DNA from: UBA822 sp036336795
GTDB taxonomy: Bacteria > Gemmatimonadota > Gemmatimonadetes > Longimicrobiales > Gaopeijiaceae
Length of the DNA stretch: 40,740 nt
NCBI GenBank assembly: GCA_036336795.1
Contig: JAYZFL010000020.1
Coordinates: 1-40,740 of the forward strand
Reading direction: 5' to 3'
Shown here: one piece after another, positions 16,508 to 24,257 of the stretch
How positions within the stretch are numbered: the first letter of the stretch is position 1
Layout of the letters: every line of letters begins with the position of its first letter
The notes under the pieces: model-generated
What the model saw: only the letters and a program-made list of their open reading frames with translations
The model's database searches: none
Told to the model about the DNA's origin: nothing
Position numbers and translations under genes: made by a program

Positions 16508-17947
16508 TTAGTTCCTGGTGGGTGCCCCTAACCCCGCTCCGTAGCCCTCTATCTCGATTATTTTCACGATCGACTGGGTTTCCGTCTCAATGACGACAAC
16601 CGTTCCGGCCCGAGCGTTGTCTCCTAGGTCGTATCGGGGCGTATACATGTGCCCATACTTGCTGTGACCTTCGGGCATTTCGAGGTTGCGACTGGAGATG
16701 TAGGCGAAGCGCCCATCCGGTGAAACCGCGGCACCGTGAGGCTGCGCAAGACCATCACCCTCGATGACTTTGGCGAGCATTCTCGTCTCCATGTCGATCA
16801 CGTTCACCGTATTGTCCCAATTGTTTCCGACGTACACCCAGCGGCCATCTGGAGTGAAGGCGGGATGCCAAGGCGCTGCATTTACGGGAATTGTGTCCAC
16901 CGGTGTCATGTCGGGTTCCCGGCTCAGATCGAAAACAAACAGAGAAGCCGTCAGTTCAGTTGTACCGACCATCCAACGACCGTCTGGAGAGATCGCAAAC
17001 CCGATGAAAGTGTGGGGCCGATCTCCCTCTAGAATGCCCAGGTCGATGGCCTCGTCCTCCGGATAGAACATGGCGATCTGATTGACGGCCAAACTCGCGG
17101 TATAGACCGTACCGGATCCCGGCCGAACCGCCAAGGCGTGCGGTCTCGGGAGGAAGATATCCACTTCATCAAAGCTCATGTCAGAGCGGCGGATCATGCC
17201 GATCGCCTGTGGGGGAGAAACGGCGGCCATGGATCTCGCAGCGAAGAGATGTTCTCTCTTCGGATCGAGTGCCAGCAGGCCAGGTCGAACGAAATCGATG
17301 CTCTGCACCAACTCGTTGTTACTGTCAAACTTCAGAATCTGGTTGGCGGCGATGAGAGATAGGTACCAGTGTGAGCCATCCGGCTCGACGGCGATGTGAT
17401 GGGGCCAGGCGTTCTCGGGAAAGCCGAGGGATTGGAGGTCCACGTTACGGACTACCATGTTAGTTTCCATGTCGATCACTGAAACGATCGCCACGCTTTG
17501 GTTGGCTGCATAGAGTAGCTGGTCCGCACCCGCGAACGGGATCTCTCCATTTTTGGATCGTGCACCCTCATTGATCCAGTCGCTCACGAGTGACACTTCA
17601 CCCTCGTTGAGGGTGATGGAATTTATCTCAGCTGGATGTGGCCCTCCCACGAGCTTCGTGGTCAGTTCGACCAGGAGTGACCGACGGGCGTCGAAAGCGA
17701 TGATTGCTTCACCATGGTCGGATCCAGCCGTCAGTGATTCCCAGGAATCGAGACGCAGCCCTCGAGCAGCCTTGGGACCTGAGTGACAGTTGACACACTT
17801 CGCGTCGAGCACCCGCTGAACATCGTCATATGACACCGCAGCGTCCTTGGCCGTATCGACCTGTAAAACGGCAACTTCCTCCCCACTGGTGACTAGGGTA
17901 GATCCCAGGAGTGTTAGGCAGATGGAAAGTCCGGTGATGGCCCTCAA
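16508..17947 (-). CDS. c-type cytochrome domain fused to YVTN/YncE-like beta-propeller, exported
   Basis: 479-residue exported protein. It starts with TTG at 17947, six bases after a GGAGG. After the signal peptide comes a single haem-binding motif C51-V-N-C54-H55 in a context resembling the planctomycete-type cytochrome domain PSCyt1 (KAARGLRLDSWESL, ending VSDWINEGA). The remainder is a seven-blade-type YVTN/YncE propeller with repeats such as VVVIETETQSIVKII and VNVIDMETRMLAKVI. In PSCyt1 relatives the second haem ligand is usually the Met of an M-P-P stretch; here the corresponding place reads G-G-P-H-P-A-E, so axial ligation may differ. Divergent from the cupredoxin-like gene by only 24 bases, suggesting shared control and electron exchange. 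Partner and substrate are unknown. Confidence 0.9.
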   Translation of the reverse strand: MRAITGLSICLTLLGSTLVTSGEEVAVLQVDTAKDAAVSYDDVQRVLDAKCVNCHSGPKAARGLRLDSWESLTAGSDHGEAIIAFDARRSLLVELTTKLVGGPHPAEINSITLNEGEVSLVSDWINEGARSKNGEIPFAGADQLLYAANQSVAIVSVIDMETNMVVRNVDLQSLGFPENAWPHHIAVEPDGSHWYLSLIAANQILKFDSNNELVQSIDFVRPGLLALDPKREHLFAARSMAAVSPPQAIGMIRRSDMSFDEVDIFLPRPHALAVRPGSGTVYTASLAVNQIAMFYPEDEAIDLGILEGDRPHTFIGFAISPDGRWMVGTTELTASLFVFDLSREPDMTPVDTIPVNAAPWHPAFTPDGRWVYVGNNWDNTVNVIDMETRMLAKVIEGDGLAQPHGAAVSPDGRFAYISSRNLEMPEGHSKYGHMYTPRYDLGDNARAGTVVVIETETQSIVKIIEIEGYGAGLGAPTRN

Positions 17948-17971
17948 GTCAGTCCTCCGGAAAGGATACGA

Positions 17972-18808
17972 GTGGTGATAGGGATCTCCCTGCCACTCAA
18001 AGGGGTCAAATGCTCTATGCTTGGCTCACTATACAGCAAGAGAGGCCTTGAGGTTCAATTGGTGACCATCTCGCTAGGCATGGCAGTTGGCCTGTTGCCT
18101 CCGAGCTTGGAACCCCTGAGTGCTCAGGGCGACTATCGGGTCGTTACCGTTGAGAATGGTGCTGTCCTTCAGGGAAGAGTCACGTTTGGAGGTGAAGTAC
18201 CCGCACCCAAGAGATTATTGGTCACAAAGGACGAGGAGGTCTGCGGGTTCGGCTATCGGGAGCGCTCCGACGTCTCGGTTGTGGTGGATGGAGGCTTGTT
18301 AGGAGTCGTGGTGGCGATTGAGGGCGTAAAGGAGGGTAAGGAATGGTCCGCGAGCATGTTCGAAGGCCGTGTCGTGGATCAACGGGATTGTATCTTTCAA
18401 CCCCACCTCCAAGTGATTCCCAAGTGGACTGACATGAGCATCGTAAACAGTGACCCGGTTCTCCATAACATTCATGCCTGGGAGTTGATGGAGCAGGGAG
18501 GGCGAACACTCTTCAACCTTGGTCAGCCGCCTGAGAGAGGAGTGATCACTCAATCGTTGCGACCAAGACGAGGAAGTCGGATCCGGTTGGAGTGCGATGC
18601 TCATGATTTCATGCAAGGATGGATCTACGCTGCCGACAGCCCCTACGCGGTTGCCACGTCGGAAAATGGAAGCTTTGTTATGGAAGACGTTCCACCAGGC
18701 GCATACACGATCACAGCGTGGCATCCTTTCCTCGGGATCCGAGCGCAGGTGGTGAAGCTCGATCCGGGTGGAGAGAGTGAAATCACGTTCAATTTTACTG
18801 GAAATTAG
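17972..18808 (+). CDS. Exported cupredoxin-like / carboxypeptidase-regulatory-like domain protein
   Basis: About 278 residues. AAAGGA five bases before GTG 17972 supports this start, though ATG 18017 or GTG 18061 would put the hydrophobic segment (LVTISLGMAVGLL, ending LSAQ) closer to the N-terminus as a signal peptide. The core begins VLQGRVTFGGEVPAPKRL, with the middle block SDPVLHNIHAWEL and the likely copper loop C-D-A-H-D-F-M, then a regulatory-like beta-sandwich (ENGSFVMEDVPPGAYTITAW, H-P-F-L-G). This is the common environmental family sometimes labelled methylamine-utilisation-like; members are thought to be periplasmic electron carriers or copper-binding proteins, but few are characterised. 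Its divergent partner is a c-type cytochrome propeller, consistent with an electron-transfer pair. Confidence 0.82.
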   Translation: MVIGISLPLKGVKCSMLGSLYSKRGLEVQLVTISLGMAVGLLPPSLEPLSAQGDYRVVTVENGAVLQGRVTFGGEVPAPKRLLVTKDEEVCGFGYRERSDVSVVVDGGLLGVVVAIEGVKEGKEWSASMFEGRVVDQRDCIFQPHLQVIPKWTDMSIVNSDPVLHNIHAWELMEQGGRTLFNLGQPPERGVITQSLRPRRGSRIRLECDAHDFMQGWIYAADSPYAVATSENGSFVMEDVPPGAYTITAWHPFLGIRAQVVKLDPGGESEITFNFTGN

Positions 18809-18905
18809 CTGTAGCCCAACGGCAAGTTCAGTTCGCTGATTACCGGACCTGGATGGCGAACCCATCGTGTGCATCTGACCCGTCACAGCCCTCTGGAGAA
18901 GAACT

Positions 18906-20171
18906 ATGAACCGTCGGCAAGCTGTTGGATCACTTCTCGGAGCAGCGGGTGCACTGGGTCTTGGGTTCAGGGGATCTCCTCGGGCACGAGTGACTTCTGA
19001 AGGTCCTGACCTCCAGGGAGGCTCTCGCCTGTTCGAACCCTTTGAGATCGATTTCTCTATTGAGGAGATCGAGGATCTCCACCGACGAATCGACAGTGTG
19101 AAATGGCCGGAAATGCCATTTGACACTGGGTGGTCTGCAGGAACGGCTGACCGGATCCTCAGGGATCTCGTCGCCTATTGGCGAAACGAATACGATTGGT
19201 TCCCGGTCCAGGCGGCTCTCAACGAGCTAACTCATCTTCGTGGATCCATTGAGGGTGATCTACTTCACTGCGTGATCTACGACCGCGACAATGAGGAAGC
19301 TACGGAGTCGAGCTTCCCGCTCCTTCTCCTGCACGGATGGCCTGGATCATTCTACGAGTTCCATGAAGCGGCACCTCGACTCTCCAGGGGCGTCGATGGA
19401 GATCCCGGATTTAAGGTAGTTGTGCCTTCTCTTCCCGGTTATGTGTTTTCCGATGCGCCCAGTGAGATTGGGATGGGTCCGGTCCGCATGGCAGAACGCC
19501 TACATCAGATGATGCTGCTGCTAGGGCATGAACGTTATGGTGTTCAGGGCGGTGACTGGGGTGCGATCATCGCAACAGAGATGGCCCGGATGTATCCTGA
19601 CTCGTTGGTCGGGCTGCATCTCAATTTCGTTTTCGGTGCCCCTTCGCCACCCGCTGGCGTTGATCCTTCACCGGATGAAATCGACTACCGTGAGGCCATA
19701 GCTAGATTTCAGCGCAATGAGACAGGATATTCAAGGATTCAAGGCACGCGCCCGCAGACGCTTATCTACGCACAACAGGATTCGCCTGTGGGATGGTTAG
19801 CCTGGGTGCTTGAAAAATATTGGGCTTGGAGTGAGCACGGGGATGATCTCTGGGAGACTTTCTCTCGAGACGATATCCTGACGACAGCCATGTTGTATTG
19901 GCTGCCTGGGCGCATACTCTCCGCCGCTCGCCTCTATTACGAGAGTTCCAACCCGCTTCCAGGAAGCAGGGTCGTTGGACGTGTTGAAGTGCCCACCGGC
20001 TACGCCAGGTTTCCCGCAGAGCCGTGGGCGCCACCCCGCAACGTGGTGGAGCGGACGTACAACTTAGTGCACTACAGTGAACCACTGCACGGCGGGCATT
20101 TTCCGGCACTCGAACAGCCGGTTCTCTGGTCGGAGGAAGTCAGCCGCTTTTTCTCCAGTCTGAGGATCTAA
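18906..20171 (+). CDS. Epoxide hydrolase (EHN domain plus alpha/beta-hydrolase), exported
   Basis: 421 residues. The N-terminus MNRRQAVGSLLGAAGALGLG looks like a Tat or Sec-type signal, unusual since microsomal-type epoxide hydrolases are often cytoplasmic in bacteria. The EHN lid region begins at FEPFEIDFSIEEIEDLHRRID. The oxyanion motif is HGWPGSF, the nucleophile is Asp217 in GGDWGA, and the general base is His398 in HGGHFPALEQP. Members open epoxides to vicinal diols. Its length fits the juvenile-hormone/microsomal epoxide hydrolase family (about 380-430). It follows the cupredoxin-like gene by 97 bases on the same strand and converges on the asparaginase gene. Catalytic residues are intact; substrate is unknown. 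Confidence 0.93.
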   Translation: MNRRQAVGSLLGAAGALGLGFRGSPRARVTSEGPDLQGGSRLFEPFEIDFSIEEIEDLHRRIDSVKWPEMPFDTGWSAGTADRILRDLVAYWRNEYDWFPVQAALNELTHLRGSIEGDLLHCVIYDRDNEEATESSFPLLLLHGWPGSFYEFHEAAPRLSRGVDGDPGFKVVVPSLPGYVFSDAPSEIGMGPVRMAERLHQMMLLLGHERYGVQGGDWGAIIATEMARMYPDSLVGLHLNFVFGAPSPPAGVDPSPDEIDYREAIARFQRNETGYSRIQGTRPQTLIYAQQDSPVGWLAWVLEKYWAWSEHGDDLWETFSRDDILTTAMLYWLPGRILSAARLYYESSNPLPGSRVVGRVEVPTGYARFPAEPWAPPRNVVERTYNLVHYSEPLHGGHFPALEQPVLWSEEVSRFFSSLRI

Positions 20172-20318
20172 GCAGACCGTAATTGATCAACCTCATCCAG
20201 ACCACGGAGATCCAGGGTACCATCAGAAGAACACTCGACTGATGCAGGCTTCACCCGCAAAAACTAGGGCCGGCCTCGCGTTCAGGCCCAGCGGTTTGCC
20301 GGGAGAGTGGATCGCACC

Positions 20319-21401
20319 CTAACCGGTATACTGAGTGGTTCCCTCGAAGACCTCTAGGCCGTCCGGAGTACGGATCGTCATTCTTGGAAGGCCTCGGTTG
20401 TTTCCCATCGAAGCACAGCCGTATTCCCCGTCCTTATTGATGGCCACGAATTTCTCGGACGGAAAGAAGTCTGGGTTCACGTTCCGATACTTGTGAACGA
20501 TCATCTCCATGGCGTCCTCACATGCCTGCTGTGGGGACCGTCCCTGACCCATACGCATGACGACGTAGAACGACCCACAGGACTTGATCACGTCTTCCCC
20601 GCGACCGGTGGCTCCAGCTGCACCGATGTCGTTGTCGACGTAGAGTCCGGCCCCGATGATCGGGGAGTCGCCAATACGGCCGTTTATCTTCCAGCTTAGT
20701 CCACTGGTGGTTGTGATGCCGGACACATTCCCATTTGAGTCGACGGCCAGCACGTTGGTCGTGCCGTAGTGGAACTCGACCGGGTCCCGATCTTCCTCCG
20801 CTTCACCCGGCGGTGTTTTCAGATGATCAGGAGGGCCCCAATCATCACTTTCACTGTGCTCTTCTCGCCATCTCAACCAAGCGGTCCGAGATCTCTCTGT
20901 GTGCAGATCCTCTTCCTTGAAGCCAAACGACCGGGCGAAATCCAAGGCGGCAGCACCGACGAGGATTACGTGATCGGTCCGCTCCATGACCAAGCGCGCT
21001 ACTGACGACGGCGTCTTGATATTCTCGATCGATGCTACGGCACCGGCGTTGTAAGTTCTACCATCCATGATCGACGCATCGAGCTGAATATCTCCATTCT
21101 CATTCGGAAGCCCACCGTAGCCGACTCCGGAATCGTTGGGATCGACCTCGATGACGTTGGCTCCTCGCTCGACCGCGTCCAGGGCCGTACCACCACCATA
21201 AAGAATACCCCATCCCTGTCGCATAGCGTCTCGGGCGGTATCATTCGAATGGCTCGTGATGATGATCGGAAGGCCAGCTGATTGACTCCTCGGACGGGTA
21301 GCTTCTTCCGGTAGGTGACCTAGAGCCAGGGCGCCGGCTCCCACGCCGACGCTATGGCGGACGAACTCCCGTCGATCGATTCCAAATTCCTTGCCGCTCA
21401 T
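20319..21401 (-). CDS. N4-(beta-N-acetylglucosaminyl)-L-asparaginase (glycosylasparaginase), Tat-exported
   Basis: 360-residue Ntn-hydrolase. The N-terminus has a Tat signal (D-R-R-E-F-V-R at 9-15 followed by VGVGAGALALG). The family motif GVGYGGLPNENGDIQLDAS (93-110) is present, and the autocatalytic cleavage site is recognisable: VSGI then Thr230 in TTTSGLSWKINGRIGDSP, aligned by memory with the nucleophilic Thr of Flavobacterium glycosylasparaginase. ATGRGEDVIK follows. The proenzyme is expected to cleave itself before Thr230 into alpha and beta chains, then hydrolyse the sugar-asparagine bond of glycopeptides (or aspartyl-amide analogues). A GAGGAG-like ribosome-binding site precedes the ATG. 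It sits among secreted peptidases, consistent with glycopeptide turnover. Complete. Confidence 0.94.
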   Translation of the reverse strand: MSGKEFGIDRREFVRHSVGVGAGALALGHLPEEATRPRSQSAGLPIIITSHSNDTARDAMRQGWGILYGGGTALDAVERGANVIEVDPNDSGVGYGGLPNENGDIQLDASIMDGRTYNAGAVASIENIKTPSSVARLVMERTDHVILVGAAALDFARSFGFKEEDLHTERSRTAWLRWREEHSESDDWGPPDHLKTPPGEAEEDRDPVEFHYGTTNVLAVDSNGNVSGITTTSGLSWKINGRIGDSPIIGAGLYVDNDIGAAGATGRGEDVIKSCGSFYVVMRMGQGRSPQQACEDAMEMIVHKYRNVNPDFFPSEKFVAINKDGEYGCASMGNNRGLPRMTIRTPDGLEVFEGTTQYTG

Positions 21402-21661
21402 CGAAACACTCCTCTATCGCTGTGGGTCGTGCGCGCTCCCCAATCGGTGACGGGGGCTCCTATGAATGCTAGGATGGTTGGGAGGGGTGCCGCAAGCATC
21501 GGCGGTTTTGAGGGGGGCTCGGCCCGGTGCACTCGTGTGCTCTTCAAGATATCATTCCAGACTAAGCCTGGCTCGTTCGCGCTGACTTGGCCTAATCGTT
21601 CGAGCGTGTTTTGAGTTCGATAACGCTACAACGGGCCAGGAAGTAGAGAAGAGGAAGACAA

Positions 21662-22423
21662 GTGTCCAGGGCTTCGTATTTGCGGACTACTTTATTGGTG
21701 TGTGGCGTCTTAGCCACTTGTGGCCACTTTTCCACGTCCCTGAAGGCTCAGACCATCCGGGGAACTCTAATGGAGCGGGATAGCGAGACGCCGATCCACC
21801 TCGGGTTCGTGGCTCTACTCACCGAGTCGGGCGACTCTGTTACCTCCACGATCACCAATAGAGAGGGTAGGTTTTCGCTGACCTCCCCGGATCCCGGAAA
21901 CTTCCTACTTTTGGCGGCGGCTCTCGGGCATCGGGAGACTACGGTCGGCGTGTTCGAGTTGGGTAAGGATGGGGAGCTCACAGTAGAATTCCGCGTCCCT
22001 GCAGAGGCTCTAACCATGGATGGGCTTTTTGTACAGGCCGAGCGGATTGGCCAGGAGCCAGCTCTTGCATTGAACGGGTTTTCACGGCGAATGCAAGAGG
22101 GTCTCGGTTACTTTATGACACCCAGGGACATCGAGAACTCGGACGTCACCCGTACCACGGATCTCTTCTTCGGAATGCTGGGCGTGAGTGTGATTGGCGA
22201 TCGAGTTTATGTGCGTGGCACTCTAGGAATCTGCTCACCTCAGATTTATGTGGACGGCCTTCCACAAAGTATGGGTGCTGGCTTCCCGTTGGATTTTATC
22301 GTTCCCTTTGAAGCCCTGGCAGCCGTCGAGGTGTATCGGCGCGCAGCAGAAGTCCCTCTCCAGTATGGCGGTACGGGAGCAGGTTGTGGGGTCATCCTCT
22401 TTTGGACGAAGACCGGCGCCTAG
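21662..22423 (+). CDS. Stand-alone carboxypeptidase-regulatory + TonB-plug domain protein
   Basis: 253 residues, GTG start with a purine-rich GAAGAGGAA just upstream, and an export signal ending near LKAQ. A carboxypeptidase-regulatory-like beta-sandwich (TIRGTLMERDSETPI, NREGRFSLTSPDPGNF) is followed by a TonB-receptor plug-like region (GVSVIGDRVYVRG, PQIYVDGLPQ, DFIVPFEALAAVEVYR, ending GVILFWTKTG). No beta-barrel follows, and the gene ends in a proper stop, so this looks like a genuine short form rather than a clear truncation; similar short proteins are common in this type of bacterium. It may be a periplasmic accessory or a remnant of a SusC-like receptor. Its role cannot be deduced. Confidence 0.8.
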   Translation: MSRASYLRTTLLVCGVLATCGHFSTSLKAQTIRGTLMERDSETPIHLGFVALLTESGDSVTSTITNREGRFSLTSPDPGNFLLLAAALGHRETTVGVFELGKDGELTVEFRVPAEALTMDGLFVQAERIGQEPALALNGFSRRMQEGLGYFMTPRDIENSDVTRTTDLFFGMLGVSVIGDRVYVRGTLGICSPQIYVDGLPQSMGAGFPLDFIVPFEALAAVEVYRRAAEVPLQYGGTGAGCGVILFWTKTGA

Positions 22424-22727
22424 ATCAAGAATCAGTGTGGGATAGGGATCGCTTGAATTTGGGAGAAGATCTTTTCCTTCACCGGGTATCGAAGATTCTT
22501 CGGAAACGTCAAGCCATTAGTCAGTAGGATCAACGCGGGTTGGAGCTCGACGGGGTGATGCGAGAGAAGCGAGGCATGATATAACCCTTCCTGCGGAATA
22601 TGCGTGACGTCCACATGCCAACGTTGACCGGTTCGGGTGTGCCCCTCACGTTATCCCAACTCGCTAAAGGGATTTGCCCCTAGCTATCCTCGGTGTACAG
22701 ATACCAATCTCGTGAGGGAGTCGACGG
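22424..22727. other. 304-base gap between plug-domain gene and amidohydrolase
   Basis: No gene is convincing here. On the minus strand an open frame from about 22635 to 22432 encodes some 65-70 residues with a protein-like composition (RWHVDVTHIPQEGLYHASLL and later PALILLTNGLTFPKNLRYP), preceded by an in-frame stop and only a GTG (22614) as a plausible start. It could be a small gene, a decayed fragment, or chance. The promoter of the downstream amidohydrolase gene should lie in the right part; a GAGGGA stands 8 bases before its ATG. No strong terminator hairpin was found. Confidence 0.35.
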
Positions 22728-24050
22728 ATGAAAACCCCATGGAAATCGAAGCTCGCCCTGAAATTCTCAGGATTGTTGTTCTTCACGGTGTCCACGACCG
22801 CGGCACAGGTTACGGCCATTCGCACTGGCCAGTTGGTCGACCCCGAAACGGGCACAATTGCTTCAAATCAGATCATCTTGGTGGAGGGAGGGATCTTTCA
22901 GGCCATCGGCTCCGATGTGGTTATTCCTGCGGGTGCAGAGGTGATCGATCTGTCGGAGCTCACGGTTCTTCCGGGCCTCGTTGACGCACACAATCATCTG
23001 GCACTGACCTACAAGGAAGATCCTGAGAGCAATATCTACTACCTAACGTACGTTATGGAGAGCACCGCTCTCCGAGCCATCCAGGCGGCATCGAACGGCA
23101 TACAAATGCTCTCCTCGGGCTTTACCATCGTCCGGGATATGGGAAATAACGGCAATTACGCTGACACCGCTCTTCGACTGGCTATCGAACAAGGGTGGAT
23201 TCCGGGGCCCTTGATCATCAACTCGGGCATCATCATCGGTGGTATGGGTGGACAATTTTCTCCCACGCCCGAGATGGCTATGGATAAGAATATCGTCTAT
23301 CCCGAATACCTTGACGCCGACACAAAGGACGAAATCATCAAAGCAGTTCGTCAAAACGCCCTCTTCGGTGCCACTGTCATCAAGATCTGTGTGGACTGTA
23401 AACCGTGGGGATACTCGGTGGATGACATCCGTCTCTTCATCAGTGAGGCGGCGCAGATCGGGCTAAAAGTAGAAGGTCACGTGCAGACGGTGCGGGGGGC
23501 GGACCGAGCCATTGAAGCTGGAATCTGGTCCATCGCCCACGATTCTGGTCTGACTGATGAGATGCATAAGCGTATGGCCGAGAAGGGGATCTTCCGCGCT
23601 GGCACTGAGACGCCGATCACGCTCGTCGGACACACGTCAGAACTTCGCTACCAGCGGACGTTGGCTGGGCTCGCTAACGCGTACGAGAACGGGGTACCTC
23701 TAACGTACTCGACGGACGCGGACTATTACGTGCCCGGAATGACGAGGGGCGAGGTTGCCATCGAGTTCATCCGGACCTGGCAGGATGCCGGAATCGCCGA
23801 CGTTGACATCCTCAGGGCTATGACCGTGAACGGCTATAGAGTCAGCGAGACCGAAAATGAACGTGGTCCCATCAGAGTGGGTTTTGTTGCAGACTTCATT
23901 GCGGTCCCGGGTAACCCTTTGGAGAATATCGACACGCTGCGCGACGTCCAGTTCGTGATGAAGGATGGTGTTGTGTTCAAGCAGAACGGTATCATGACGC
24001 CTGAGAAGTTCTTCCACGGCGGACCTGTGAATGGCTGGAACATCCGGTAG
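22728..24050 (+). CDS. Exported metal-dependent amidohydrolase
   Basis: 440-residue amidohydrolase with a signal peptide (FSGLLFFTVSTTAAQ, cleavage near residue 27). All expected catalytic residues are visible: H88 and H90 in DAHNH, K219 in TVIKICVD (likely carboxylated lysine), H251 in VEGHV, H271 in SIAHDSG and D330 in YSTDADY. The C-terminal beta-sandwich region reads GPIRVGFVADFIAVPGNPLENI. The family resembles exported imidazolonepropionase-like and Xaa-Pro dipeptidase-like enzymes that cleave cyclic or N-acyl amide bonds. Good ribosome-binding site GAGGGA. Unlike the protein at 1156-2559 this paralogue looks catalytically complete. It is followed 207 bases later by an M28 aminopeptidase gene. 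Confidence 0.93.
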   Translation: MKTPWKSKLALKFSGLLFFTVSTTAAQVTAIRTGQLVDPETGTIASNQIILVEGGIFQAIGSDVVIPAGAEVIDLSELTVLPGLVDAHNHLALTYKEDPESNIYYLTYVMESTALRAIQAASNGIQMLSSGFTIVRDMGNNGNYADTALRLAIEQGWIPGPLIINSGIIIGGMGGQFSPTPEMAMDKNIVYPEYLDADTKDEIIKAVRQNALFGATVIKICVDCKPWGYSVDDIRLFISEAAQIGLKVEGHVQTVRGADRAIEAGIWSIAHDSGLTDEMHKRMAEKGIFRAGTETPITLVGHTSELRYQRTLAGLANAYENGVPLTYSTDADYYVPGMTRGEVAIEFIRTWQDAGIADVDILRAMTVNGYRVSETENERGPIRVGFVADFIAVPGNPLENIDTLRDVQFVMKDGVVFKQNGIMTPEKFFHGGPVNGWNIR

Positions 24051-24085
24051 TCCCAGGTAGCCACTGTGACGGGTCTTGAACAAGC

Positions 24086-24127
24086 GGAGTGTAAGCACCG
24101 CTCGCGCCTTGCCGGGTCGTCGGCTTA
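24086..24127 (+). repeat. Copy 1 of an about 40-base sequence repeated ahead of two hydrolase genes
   Basis: A stretch containing CACCGCTCGC, then CCTTGCCGGGTCGTCGGC, lies about 130 bases before the M28 peptidase start. A similar stretch is found at 25908-25950 before the next gene. The match is by eye, with mismatches and a one-base gap. It may be a shared upstream regulatory element or a decayed small repeat. Confidence 0.3.
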
Positions 24128-24257
24128 TCCTGCATGTCTGAAAAGAACCCAAAACGGGTTGCGCTTCGTGCGCCGTGCCCACAGGAGACAAGATCCTCGG
24201 AGTCGGTGGCGCTATCTGAACCACTGTGTGCCGGATATTGAACAAGGGAGATGTACT

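Noticed and set aside
18299..19126. 275-residue minus-strand frame
   Set aside because: It is antisense to the cupredoxin-like and epoxide hydrolase genes and shows no domain pattern.
20265..20292. GGGCC/GGCCC stem between convergent genes as a terminator
   Set aside because: The stem is short, the loop long, and no T-run follows.
24066..24257. 64-residue extension of the M28 peptidase
   Set aside because: It lacks a ribosome-binding site and signal; ATG 24258 has both.
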